Shown here: in pieces, positions 27,202 through 35,543 of the stretch
Layout of the letters: each line of letters starts with the position of its first letter
Position numbering within the stretch: the first letter of the stretch is position 1
Notes under the pieces: generated by a model
Seen by the model: the letters and a program-made list of their open reading frames with translations, nothing else
Databases searched by the model: none
Told to the model about the DNA's origin: nothing
Translations under genes and position numbers: made by a program
From: a bacterium
GTDB lineage: Bacteria > UBA8248
NCBI GenBank assembly: GCA_022828125.1
Contig: JAJEJD010000020.1
Coordinates: forward strand, 310,001-374,000
Length of the DNA: 64,000 bases
Reading direction: 5' to 3'

Positions 27202-27543
27202 GTGGAACATATCAAAAGACACGTTTTCGTCTGCATCAATCAACGCCCGCCGACTCACCCGATGGGCTGTTGTCAGAGCAAGGGCAGCATCGAAGTCGCA
27301 CAAGCGATAACGGAGGCGATTGGCTCGAATGACGAGCTCGCTGCAGATACGGCCATGGCCGGCGCCACTTGCCTGGGTCCGTGTACGATGGGCCCCACCC
27401 TGGTTGTCTACCCCGAGGGTGTCTGGTACACGGGTGTGAAAGTGGAGGACGTTCCCGAACTCATCGAAGAACACCTGAAAAACGGCCGTCCCGTCGAGCG
27501 GCTGCGTTTGAGGCTCCCCGGAAATGTCGGCAGCGAAGACTAG
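27202..27543 (+). CDS. Thioredoxin-like [2Fe-2S] ferredoxin domain protein
   Basis: A 113-residue protein of the thioredoxin-fold 2Fe-2S ferredoxin family, a soluble electron carrier. Ligand spacing is visible: Cys11 and Cys23 (C-x11-C) and Cys57 and Cys61 (C-x3-C in ATCLGPCTMGP), with an extra Cys24. It starts with GTG preceded by AGAGGA. The next gene, the small UxaA-type subunit, begins 21 bases downstream on the same strand, so it may deliver electrons to, or help mature, the dehydratase. Confidence 0.87.
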   Translation: MEHIKRHVFVCINQRPPTHPMGCCQSKGSIEVAQAITEAIGSNDELAADTAMAGATCLGPCTMGPTLVVYPEGVWYTGVKVEDVPELIEEHLKNGRPVERLRLRLPGNVGSED

Positions 27544-27564
27544 ACACGCCACGGAGAATACCCG

Positions 27565-27837
27565 ATGAGCCGAGCGCTGGTGATGCACCCGAAAGACAAC
27601 GTGGCCACGGTGCTCGAGGACGTCTCACCAGAACAAAGTGTAGAAATAGAAGGCGGTGATAAGACCCTTACGCTTTCCGCAAAGCAAGCGATTCCATTTG
27701 GACACAAAATCGCTCTGAGAAAAATCCGCCTAAGCGCGAAAGTGCTCAAATACGGCGAGGTTATCGGCACTGCGACACAAGAGATATCCGCCGGCAGTCA
27801 CGTTCACGTCCATAACATCAAGAGCACCAGAGGCTAG
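27565..27837 (+). CDS. UxaA family hydrolyase, small (SAF-domain) subunit
   Basis: A 90-residue protein equal to the N-terminal SAF domain of altronate/galactarate dehydratases, which exists as a separate subunit in some enzymes such as sulfolactate sulfo-lyase. PFGHKIALRKI and YGEVIGTATQEISAGSHVHVHN are the family's core strands, with His in the last motif a likely metal ligand. It ends two bases before the large subunit starts, implying translational coupling, and follows the 2Fe-2S gene. Confidence 0.87.
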   Translation: MSRALVMHPKDNVATVLEDVSPEQSVEIEGGDKTLTLSAKQAIPFGHKIALRKIRLSAKVLKYGEVIGTATQEISAGSHVHVHNIKSTRG

Positions 27838-27839
27838 GC

Positions 27840-29018
27840 ATGGCCCAGGGAAAAGCCACTCCCACTTTCCGGGGCTACAGGAGACCTGAAGGTCCTCCCG
27901 GCGGCCGGAACCACCTCGCCATCGTCAGCGGAATGGACAATTCCAACCCGATTGTTCGTAGAATCGGCTCCCTGGTGCGAGACGCCACACCCGTGAACAC
28001 TTCGTTCGGCCGCGCCCTGATGGGTGAGGACGAGGCGCAACACTGGCGGGTGATGGGGCACACCGCCGCTCACCCGAACGTAGGGGCTGCCATTATCGTG
28101 AGCCTTGAGCCTAAAAGCGCCAACGCCATCGCGGAAGTAGCCGCAAGAACGTCTCCCTGGATGCCAATCGAGGCCGTGAACATCCAGGAAATCGGAGGCA
28201 CGCTCAGCACCACTTCGCATGTCGTGGAGCTCGCCACGAAACTCTCCGCCCATCTCGCATCCGCCAAGCGTGTCCGCTGTGAATTGGGCGAACTCACCAT
28301 CGGGGCCGAATGCGGAGGCTCGGATACGACCAGCGGCGTCATCTCGAACCCTGTGACGGGAATGGTCGCCGACAGGATCGTGGAAGCGGGAGGTTCGGTC
28401 ATCTTTTCCGAAACCCTGGAAATCGTAGGCGCCGAACATCTTCTCGCCCGCCGAGCCGCGGACAGGAAAACAGCGCGGAGAATCATCGATTCCGCAAGGC
28501 GCGCCGTCGATTATGCCGAAAGCATCGGCGTCGATTTCATCGGATCGAACCCGGCGCCCGATAATATCCGGGGAGGTCTGTCGTCCATCGAGGAAAAAAG
28601 CCTGGGAGCCATCAAAAAAGCGGGGAGCCACCCCATCGTCGAAGTCGTCGGCGTGGGTGAACGCCCCAAGAAAAAAGGCACCATCTTCGCCGACGCGCCC
28701 TGCGCAGGCGTGGAGAACATATCCTCCCTGGCGGCCAGCGGGGCGCAGGCGATTGTTTTCTCGACCGGAATCGGCAATCCCATAGGGCATCCCATCTCTC
28801 CCACCATCAAGGTGACGGGAAATCCCCGAACCGCGCGGACGATGGCCGAGAACATCGACGTGGACATCAGCGGCGTTATGGAGGGAACAATGCGCATCGA
28901 CGAGGCGAGGGATTTGCTCGAAAACGAACTGATTGCCGTGATGAGCGGAAAACTCACGACATCGGAGCTATTGGGAGAAACCGAACTCACGGTCAGCCGG
29001 GCCGCGTTAAGTCTATAA
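27840..29018 (+). CDS. UxaA family hydrolyase, large subunit (altronate dehydratase/sulfolactate sulfo-lyase-like)
   Basis: A 392-residue catalytic subunit of the UxaA/GarD/SuyB family of iron-dependent lyases acting on sugar acids or sulfolactate. Residues 157-166 read ECGGSDTTSG, the family's conserved loop, and GGLSSIEEKSLGAI matches the second signature. GNPIGHPISPTIKVTGN lies near the C-terminus. Together with the separate SAF subunit and a 2Fe-2S carrier it forms a three-gene unit. The split architecture fits SuyAB as well as altronate-type enzymes, so the substrate is not settled. Confidence 0.88.
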   Translation: MAQGKATPTFRGYRRPEGPPGGRNHLAIVSGMDNSNPIVRRIGSLVRDATPVNTSFGRALMGEDEAQHWRVMGHTAAHPNVGAAIIVSLEPKSANAIAEVAARTSPWMPIEAVNIQEIGGTLSTTSHVVELATKLSAHLASAKRVRCELGELTIGAECGGSDTTSGVISNPVTGMVADRIVEAGGSVIFSETLEIVGAEHLLARRAADRKTARRIIDSARRAVDYAESIGVDFIGSNPAPDNIRGGLSSIEEKSLGAIKKAGSHPIVEVVGVGERPKKKGTIFADAPCAGVENISSLAASGAQAIVFSTGIGNPIGHPISPTIKVTGNPRTARTMAENIDVDISGVMEGTMRIDEARDLLENELIAVMSGKLTTSELLGETELTVSRAALSL

Positions 29019-29065
29019 CGCTTACGTTCTCAGCGGACCCAGCTGAGAAGAAATAGTCCTTGGAA

Positions 29066-29578
29066 TTAAAAACCCATTCCCACGATGAGCCGATTCCAGG
29101 TGTTGATAAGCGCGATGGCGCCGAGGAGCTCCACTATCTGCGCTTCCGAGTAGTGCGTCTTCAACGCTTCGAACGTTTCGTCTGAAACGCTCACCCCCTG
29201 CGTACTTTCCTCACAAAGGCGAAGCGCCGCTTTTTCCTTCTCATCGAAGACATCGCTTGCAGAGCCCTCCTGCGCGGCTTTTGTCTTCTCGTCCCCCACC
29301 TTATGCATTTTCGCCATGTTGGAATGCATGTTGGCGCAAAAATGACACCCGTTTAGCACCGATGCGCGAATGTTCAAGATTTCCTTGAAGCCGACGTCGA
29401 TTTCCCCCGGGCCATCCGCCACCGTGGTCAGGCTTAGCAAGGAGCGCAAAAAATCCGGTTTGTGGGCCAGGGCCTTCACCGGCGGAATCACGACACCAAA
29501 CTGCTTTTTCAAATTCTCCATGATGCGTTTCGCGGACGCTTCCGCCTGCTCGGGTTCTAACAAGGAAATTCGTGGCAT
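29066..29578 (-). CDS. AhpD-like/carboxymuconolactone decarboxylase family protein
   Basis: A 170-residue all-helical protein of the AhpD/CMD family. The redox motif NGCHFCANMHSNMAK supplies the CxxC pair and the following His of alkylhydroperoxidase-type proteins. A typical peroxidase-related extension (LRLCEESTQGVSVSDE) follows. The ATG at 29578 has a strong AGGAG site; an upstream in-frame methionine does not. It stands alone between the UxaA genes and the CoA-transferase genes, on the opposite strand. Peroxide detoxification is the usual role, but members can also be decarboxylases. Confidence 0.85.
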   Translation of the reverse strand: MPRISLLEPEQAEASAKRIMENLKKQFGVVIPPVKALAHKPDFLRSLLSLTTVADGPGEIDVGFKEILNIRASVLNGCHFCANMHSNMAKMHKVGDEKTKAAQEGSASDVFDEKEKAALRLCEESTQGVSVSDETFEALKTHYSEAQIVELLGAIALINTWNRLIVGMGF

Positions 29579-29812
29579 TCCATGCTCCTTTGATTGATTC
29601 GTCTGGATGTATGCCGGCACATTATAGAAAGTGTCATTTCACCGATATTTACGCCACACCGAGGCCGTTGGTCAATGAATGCGTCGAAATCACCTTTCTG
29701 CCTGCAAAAAGGCGTATGGGAACAAGCACATAACATCTACTTTTGCTAAACTATGCCCCATGGTTTCTTGTTTCTGTTGCATACGCCCTAAACAAAGGGA
29801 TGAAAATTGCCC

Positions 29813-30640
29813 ATGAGCAAGCAAATTTCCTTACGAGAAGCCGCTTCTCTCATCGAAGAAGGAGACGCGATCAGTCCCGGCGGCACCCTTCTGCACAGAA
29901 CGCCCGCAGCTCTCATCCGCGAAATTGCGCGCGCGGGCCTTCGAGACCTTACGCTCATCAAGCCGTCGCCTGGTTACGACGCGGACCTCCTTTGCGCCGC
30001 AGGTGCCTTGAAAAGAATCGTCAGCGGCATCGTCACATTCGAAGCAGAATTCGGACTGGCACCTCACTATCGAAAGGCGATAGAGAAAGGAATGGCAGGC
30101 CTCACCGAACACGCCTGAGCCAGCGTTCTTGCTGGGCTGCGGGCCGCAGCCTACGGCGTTCCTTTCCAACCCATTCGCGGATTCGATGGGAGTGACATCC
30201 CGGAGCAAAGCGGCATCTTTACGATTGAAGACCCCTACACCAAAGAAGAACTCTATGCGATTCCCGCACTCAAGCCGGACTGGGCATTGATCCACGTCCA
30301 GAAATCAGACGCGCAGGGAAACGCCCAAATCCTGGGCAACCAGCAATTCGACGTTGAAATGACGCGCGCGGCCCAAAAAGGCGTCATTCTCACTACCGAG
30401 AAAATCGTAGACCCCGAAGAGATCGCAGCAGAGCCGGAGAGAACCACCATTCCGGGTTTTCTCGTCAAAGCTGTCGTGGAAACGCCGGGCGGAGCGTCTC
30501 CATGCAGTTGCCATCCATTTTACGGTGTCGACAAAACAGAAATGAGACGCTACATGGCCTTGACCCAAAGCCAAGACGGTCTTCGGGAATATCTGGCAAG
30601 CACCGATAGAACACACGCACAAGATGCGGTGACAAAATAA
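29813..30640 (+). pseudogene. CoA transferase family I, subunit A, interrupted by an in-frame TGA
   Basis: The frame encodes a 275-codon glutaconate/oxoacid-type CoA-transferase A subunit but is broken by a TGA at 30116-30118 (codon 102). Both sides are in the same frame and retain family sequence. Before it are DAISPGGTLLHRTP and FGLAPHYRKAIEKG; after it are GLRAAAYGVPFQPIRG, a GSDIPE stretch and TSCHP-like SPCSCHPFYGVD. There is no other lesion. The B subunit follows after two bases. Explanations are a recent nonsense mutation, a base error (TGA differs by one base from Cys and Trp codons), or genuine decoding of UGA. A hairpin 14 bases downstream is described among the findings. The ATG is at 29813, with a GGGATG-like site 10 bases before it. 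Confidence 0.8.
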
Positions 30641-30642
30641 CG

Positions 30643-31395
30643 ATGGGCAACCGCCTTACCTCGTTGCCCGAGCATGTGATCCACGCCGGAAACCAGATGG
30701 CCGTCACGCTCTCGCGCCTCATCGAAGACGGCGAGAATGTGTTTCACGGGGTCAATTCCCCACTTCCTATGGTCGCGATCTTCCTGGCCAAGAAACGACA
30801 TGCCCCCAACTGCTCGCTCATAGAAGTCGCGGGTTCGGTGGACCCCAAACCACGCTTTATGCCAAACAGCACGGCCGACCCCGAACTCTGCCACGGCGCG
30901 GCATCCATGTTCTACAACCCGGATATGTACGATCTTTTTGCGCGCGGCGGGGTGGACATGGCTTTTCTGGGAGCCGCCCAGCTCGACAAGCAGGGACGAG
31001 CCAACTTGAGCTATATAGGCGATCCGTTCCACCCGAAAGTGAGACTCCCCGGCGGCGGGGGAGGCGCCGTCATCATGCCTCAGGTGAAACGAACCGTCAT
31101 ATGGCGAACAGTTCACGACAAACGGTTTCTCGTACCCCGGGTCGATTTCTCGACGCAGTCGGGCAATTTGAGCCACGTCGTGACACCCATCGCCTCGTTC
31201 GAGAAAAAACCCACCGGGCTCGAAATCGCCAGCGTTCACCCTGGCCACTCGTTGGATGAAGTGATCGAGAAAACAGGCTTCGACCTCAAGCGCCCGAGCA
31301 TTGTGGCGCAAACTCCTGCGCCAAGCGCCGAAGAGCTGAGCGCCCTGGAGGAATTCGATCCGGATGGTGTGCGATTTTCGGAATTTCGTGTATAA
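30643..31395 (+). CDS. CoA transferase family I, subunit B
   Basis: A 250-residue beta subunit of a family I CoA transferase, which moves CoA between a thioester and a free carboxylate. Family landmarks are FHGVNSPLPMVAIFLAKK near the start, the turn DMAFLGAAQLDKQGRANLSYIG, and PGGGGGAVIMPQ, a glycine-rich loop near the acyl-CoA pocket. It is intact and starts two bases after the interrupted A subunit, so selection seems to have kept the B gene. An RraA-like gene follows 85 bases later on the same strand. Confidence 0.88.
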   Translation: MGNRLTSLPEHVIHAGNQMAVTLSRLIEDGENVFHGVNSPLPMVAIFLAKKRHAPNCSLIEVAGSVDPKPRFMPNSTADPELCHGAASMFYNPDMYDLFARGGVDMAFLGAAQLDKQGRANLSYIGDPFHPKVRLPGGGGGAVIMPQVKRTVIWRTVHDKRFLVPRVDFSTQSGNLSHVVTPIASFEKKPTGLEIASVHPGHSLDEVIEKTGFDLKRPSIVAQTPAPSAEELSALEEFDPDGVRFSEFRV

Positions 31396-31480
31396 ATCGC
31401 AGGCTTCTAAAGAGAATATGAGCATTCCATTCGCCACATGACGCCGACGTCTTTGGAGACAACGGATTGCGGAGAATTTC

Positions 31481-32122
31481 ATGAGCAACGAATTGTTGAA
31501 TCGGTTGGGAAGCTATTCTACCTGTCAGGCGGCGGACGCTTTCGACAAACTGAAAATCAGAGGCCACATGCCCGACATCATACTGTTGTCGCCCGACCCG
31601 GATTACCGGATGGTGGGAGAGGCCCATACCGTTCGAATGGTTCCGGCCGGTGGCGGCCCCCTGCCCAAGCGCGAGGTGCACCACATCGACGCGGCGCCCG
31701 AGGGGAGCATCGTCGTCATCAACATCCCTCCCGGGGTCACGACGGCCAACTGGGGCGGGATGATGACCACACGGGCGAAGGTGATGAACCTCGGCGGAGT
31801 CGTTCTCGACGGCAGAGCCAGAGATATTGAAGAGCACCGCCAGATGGGATTTCCCGTGTTCGCCAGAGGGGTATCGGTTCACGGCAGCGGCGGGTATACG
31901 ATTCCCATTGCTGTGGGGGAACCAATTAATTGCGGGAGCGTCACGGTAAGGCAGGGAGACGTCATTCTGGGCGATGTCAACGGCGTGGTCGTCATCCCCA
32001 GAGAAAGACTCGGGGAAGTCATCGACAAGATGGATGAACTGGCGAAAATCGAAGAGAAAATCACTGCTGAACTTGAAAAAGGCACGAGCATCGGCGAGGC
32101 TTTCGCCAAGTATCGAAGCTAG
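31481..32122 (+). CDS. RraA-like / HMG aldolase family protein
   Basis: A 213-residue protein of the RraA/class II HMG-CHA aldolase superfamily. The signature LDGRARD (about 109-115) supplies the Arg and Asp used by pyruvate aldolases for metal and oxyanion binding, and GDVNGVVVIP (about 161-170) is the conserved C-terminal strand. Members include 4-hydroxy-4-methyl-2-oxoglutarate aldolase, oxaloacetate decarboxylase and the RNase E inhibitor RraA. The catabolic setting (CoA transferase before it) favours an aldolase or decarboxylase. GCGGAG lies before the ATG. Confidence 0.85.
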   Translation: MSNELLNRLGSYSTCQAADAFDKLKIRGHMPDIILLSPDPDYRMVGEAHTVRMVPAGGGPLPKREVHHIDAAPEGSIVVINIPPGVTTANWGGMMTTRAKVMNLGGVVLDGRARDIEEHRQMGFPVFARGVSVHGSGGYTIPIAVGEPINCGSVTVRQGDVILGDVNGVVVIPRERLGEVIDKMDELAKIEEKITAELEKGTSIGEAFAKYRS

Positions 32123-32158
32123 GCAAAATCACGATAACCACTTAAATTTCATAGCCAT

Positions 32159-32187
32159 CTGGCAACGCCAGGCCAATTTGGTATAAT
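32159..32187 (+). promoter_or_regulatory. Candidate promoter of the RlpA gene
   Basis: A perfect -10 TATAAT (32182-32187) follows a weak -35 CTGGCA (32159-32164) at 17 bases. It lies 39 bases before the rlpA start codon. Confidence 0.55.
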
Positions 32188-32226
32188 AGATTCGTCTTCT
32201 ACGAAATCCGCCCCCGATATGTCCCG

Positions 32227-32889
32227 ATGAACTTAAAAACCAACCCCTCATATGCAGTCCCCTTGCGTGGTCTTATCATTTGTCTCGCATTCCCCTTACT
32301 CTTGAGTGGGTGCAGCTTCTTTCCCGCCCCAGCGAAACATTATTTCCAGGATAATGATTTACACGGCGTCGCCTCCTGGTATGGAAATCCCTACCACGGG
32401 CGCAAAACGGCGAACGGCGAAATCTACGACATGCACGCGCTCACGGCCGCGCACCGCACCTTGCCTTTTGGCTCCATCGTCCAAGTACGCAGAAGCGACG
32501 ATGGGCGGGAAGTGCGAGTTCGAATCAACGATCGGGGTCCCTTTTTCATAAACCGCGTCATCGACCTCTCCCGAGAGGCGGCCAACAGAATCGGCATGTT
32601 GCGCAGCGGCACCACCGAGGTTTACGTCGAGCCTATTTATATTCCCCGGGAACCGAATCCGAAATGGATGATCCTGGTAGGCGGATTTATGGGAAAACCA
32701 GAGGCGCAAGAATTCGCCGATTACTTTTCTAGAAACGGGACGATTTCGGAGATCCGGCCCGGTTGGCACGGAAACTACGAACACTACCACGTGCAGATCA
32801 AAGGGTTAGTCAGCGAAAGCAAAGCAGAGCGATTGGCGGAAAGGCTCCAGCGCAACGGGTACGGGGCATTCATCGTGCGGGCGAAATAA
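32227..32889 (+). CDS. rlpA: RlpA family septal ring lytic transglycosylase lipoprotein with SPOR domain
   Basis: A 220-residue outer-membrane lipoprotein. The signal ends in LLSGC, so Cys29 is lipidated. A double-psi beta-barrel (about 43-135) contains GVASWYGNPYHGRKTANGE and the catalytic-type Asp in RINDRGPF; in RlpA this domain cleaves denuded glycan strands at the septum. The C-terminal 75 residues, with MILVGGFMGKPEAQEFADYF, form a SPOR domain for binding such strands. Own promoter upstream. It ends 5 bases from the opposing yyaL stop. Confidence 0.92.
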   Translation: MNLKTNPSYAVPLRGLIICLAFPLLLSGCSFFPAPAKHYFQDNDLHGVASWYGNPYHGRKTANGEIYDMHALTAAHRTLPFGSIVQVRRSDDGREVRVRINDRGPFFINRVIDLSREAANRIGMLRSGTTEVYVEPIYIPREPNPKWMILVGGFMGKPEAQEFADYFSRNGTISEIRPGWHGNYEHYHVQIKGLVSESKAERLAERLQRNGYGAFIVRAK

Positions 32890-32894
32890 ACGAC

Positions 32895-34967
32895 TTAACT
32901 ACTATCGAGCGCTTTTCCAATCTTTCCCAAGTCCGTGAGTGGTTCCCTGCATGTGAAATTTTCGCAAAGATACACAGTAGCTTGCCCATCCACCATGGAT
33001 TTCCCATCAAGCAGGGGAACTGCGGCGTCTGTTTCTTCGTCAGATGATTCGGACTTGTAAGCCAAAACCTTGTTGGGAATGAAGCGGGATTCGACAGCCC
33101 TGAAAACCGCGCGTGTATCATCTGCGTTTCTCTCACCGACAATCGCCACTTCCACCGGGGAATCGAGATGAAAATCCAGCGCCACGAGCATCATGTGGAA
33201 AGCGGCCGGCACACGCCCCAGATATTCGCCGAACGATCGCAAAACGTCCTCGCCGCGTTCTGCGAATTCCGCCTCACCCGAGAGTTTCGCCAGCTTCAAT
33301 AAACCCAGCGCCGCCATCGAGTTCCCGCTCGGAACGGCGCCGTCTTGCGTCATCTTCTTTCGCACGATGAGTTGTTCATGGTCGTGAGCCGTAAAGAAGA
33401 ATCCGCCTCCTTCATCATCCCAGTAGCGTGATACCATCTCCCGCGCCAAATCCGAGGCCGCTCGAATCCACCGGGGCTCGAAACTCGCCTCGTACAAATC
33501 CACCAGACCCACGATCAGAAAAGCATAATCATCCAGATACGCGTTGAACTTGCTTACGCCTTCCCGGTGGCTTCTCAGCAAACCGCGCTCATCGCGCATG
33601 TTGTTCAAAATAAAATCCGCCGCCTTGCTCGCTTCTTCCACATAGGGGCGGTGCTCCAGAATCCTGCCCGTCAAAGCCATCGAACCGATCATGAGCCCAT
33701 TCCAACTCGTGAGAATTTTATCGTCGAGACCCGGCTTCACGCGCCGCTCGCGCTCGGCAAAAAGTTTTGCACGGCCCCTCTGTAATACTTCAAAGAGCTT
33801 TTCTTCGGTGATTCCCAATTCTTCGGCGAAAACGCGGGGCGGCTTCTGAATGAACAAGGCGGAGGTGTTGCCCTCGAAGTTCCCCTCTTCCGTCACGCTG
33901 TAGAACCGGGAGAATATGTCGGCTTCTTCTTTGCCGAGAACCTCTTCTATCTCCTCAGGACGCCAAACGAAGAACTTGCCCTCCTCCCCCTCGCTGTCAG
34001 CATCCTGCGCGGAATAAAATCCTCCGCCCGGGCTGGTCATCTCCCTCAAAACGTAATCGAGCGTATCCGCCACCACAGAGCGGTAAAACGCGCTTCCCGT
34101 CGCCTGATATGCTTCGAGATAAACCCTGGATAGAAGAGCGTTGTCGTAAAGCATTTTCTCGAAGTGCGGGATAAGCCAGTAAGCATCCACGCTGTAGCGG
34201 TGGAAACCTCCACCGAGTTGATCATACATACCGCCCAGCGCCATTCTTTGCAGCGTTACCTCGACCATCTTCAGTAATTCCTGATCCGGGGACCGCTTCC
34301 ACTTTCTCAACAGCAGCATCAATGCCATCGAGGGCGGGAATTTGGGAGCGCTTCCGAAGCCACCCCATGTCGAGTCGAATCGCTCTTTGAGTTCCTGGGC
34401 GGCCTGGTCGATCCATTCCGATTTCAAATCACTCGTTGCGGACGTAACAACTCCCATTTGCTGCAGATTCGCCGTGATGCTCTCCGCATTATCGTGCAAA
34501 TCCTCCTGTCTCGTCTGGTAAACTTCGGCCAGCCTCAAGAGCACGTTCTTGAAGCCGGGCCTCCCCCATTTGTCATCCGGCGGAAAGTAAGTGCCGCCGA
34601 AGAAGGGCCTCAAATCCGGGAGCAGGAAAACACTCATGGGCCAACCACCCTGGCCCGTCATCATCTGCACCGCTTCCATGTAGATGCCGTCGATATCGGG
34701 GCGTTCTTCCCGATCCACCTTGATGGACACGAAATGCTCGTTCAGGATTTCGGCGATTCCCTCATCCTCGAAGCTCTCATGCTCCATCACATGGCACCAA
34801 TGGCAAGCGGAATAGCCGACGGACAAGAAAATGGGCTTGTTTTCTTCTCTTGATTTGCGAAGCGCATCCTCGCCCCAGGGATACCACTGCACCGGATTGT
34901 ATTGATGCTGCAAGAGATAAGGGCTCGTCTCCTGTGCGAGGCGGTTCTGCTGACGGGGTTGATTCAT
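32895..34967 (-). CDS. YyaL/SSP411 family thioredoxin-domain protein
   Basis: A 690-residue protein of the conserved YyaL (spermatogenesis-associated protein 20) family. The N-terminal thioredoxin-like domain carries Cys55-His-Trp-Cys58 in [16 protein letters not shown], and [12 protein letters not shown] follows. An (alpha/alpha)6-barrel of glycosidase type occupies the rest, with [12 protein letters not shown] and [13 protein letters not shown] as family stretches. Function is not firmly known; a redox or carbohydrate role is suggested by the domains. Converges with rlpA. Length is normal. Confidence 0.92.
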   Translation of the reverse strand: MNQPRQQNRLAQETSPYLLQHQYNPVQWYPWGEDALRKSREENKPIFLSVGYSACHWCHVMEHESFEDEGIAEILNEHFVSIKVDREERPDIDGIYMEAVQMMTGQGGWPMSVFLLPDLRPFFGGTYFPPDDKWGRPGFKNVLLRLAEVYQTRQEDLHDNAESITANLQQMGVVTSATSDLKSEWIDQAAQELKERFDSTWGGFGSAPKFPPSMALMLLLRKWKRSPDQELLKMVEVTLQRMALGGMYDQLGGGFHRYSVDAYWLIPHFEKMLYDNALLSRVYLEAYQATGSAFYRSVVADTLDYVLREMTSPGGGFYSAQDADSEGEEGKFFVWRPEEIEEVLGKEEADIFSRFYSVTEEGNFEGNTSALFIQKPPRVFAEELGITEEKLFEVLQRGRAKLFAERERRVKPGLDDKILTSWNGLMIGSMALTGRILEHRPYVEEASKAADFILNNMRDERGLLRSHREGVSKFNAYLDDYAFLIVGLVDLYEASFEPRWIRAASDLAREMVSRYWDDEGGGFFFTAHDHEQLIVRKKMTQDGAVPSGNSMAALGLLKLAKLSGEAEFAERGEDVLRSFGEYLGRVPAAFHMMLVALDFHLDSPVEVAIVGERNADDTRAVFRAVESRFIPNKVLAYKSESSDEETDAAVPLLDGKSMVDGQATVYLCENFTCREPLTDLGKIGKALDSS

Positions 34968-35039
34968 GAATTCCTCAGATGAATGGATGAATGTCCGTTG
35001 GCTACGAAAAGCGCCTACCGACAGGGTATGTAAGAACGA

Positions 35040-35543
35040 TCAACAAAACAATTCCGGCTGGGGGGAGATTTGCGCGTGTGTCTCCACGCGCCCGTCCCCG
35101 CGAATATGCGAGATATTTTCATCACAACTCTCCGCCCAAGCCGCTGAGATCAGATGCAGGCGATGGCAGTTTCTCGGGTTCTCCTCCGCGCAAAGAACCG
35201 CTGAGGGTTCCTTTTCTACTTGCGCTCTCAAACGCTCCATCGCAAGGATGAAACTCTTGTCGCGCCTTACTCTCATCCAGTCGATGCGTCCCTTGGTGTC
35301 GAAAAGTTCAGGATTTATTCTGGGGTCGCGTTTTCCGCCCAATGCCTCTCCTTCCCAGACGTATGCAATGTCTCGCGACAAGAGGCTTTTGCTTATACTT
35401 TCTCTGTTGAATTGAGGGTTTCTCCTGCTGCAGGGAATGCTTCGCACATCCACCACGCATGCGATGCCGTGGCGGCTCAGCAGGTCCAGGAATTTCTCCG
35501 TGCTGTGGTTGCTGTGGCCTATCGTCCAGAGCGGGTGCTTCAA
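35040..35543 (-). CDS. DUF488 family protein
   Basis: A roughly 167-residue DUF488 protein. LWTIGHSNHSTEKFLDLL near the N-terminus and VVDVRSIPCSRRNPQFN are the family's defining stretches, and LCAEENPRNCHRLHLI is the conserved C-terminal cysteine region. The family's activity is unknown, though fold comparisons suggest a nucleic-acid or sulfur-transfer role. The TTG at 35543 overlaps the M20 stop codon and has a G-rich site before it, so translation is probably coupled. An ATG at 35579, inside the M20 gene, is an alternative start. Confidence 0.82.
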   Translation of the reverse strand: MKHPLWTIGHSNHSTEKFLDLLSRHGIACVVDVRSIPCSRRNPQFNRESISKSLLSRDIAYVWEGEALGGKRDPRINPELFDTKGRIDWMRVRRDKSFILAMERLRAQVEKEPSAVLCAEENPRNCHRLHLISAAWAESCDENISHIRGDGRVETHAQISPQPELFC

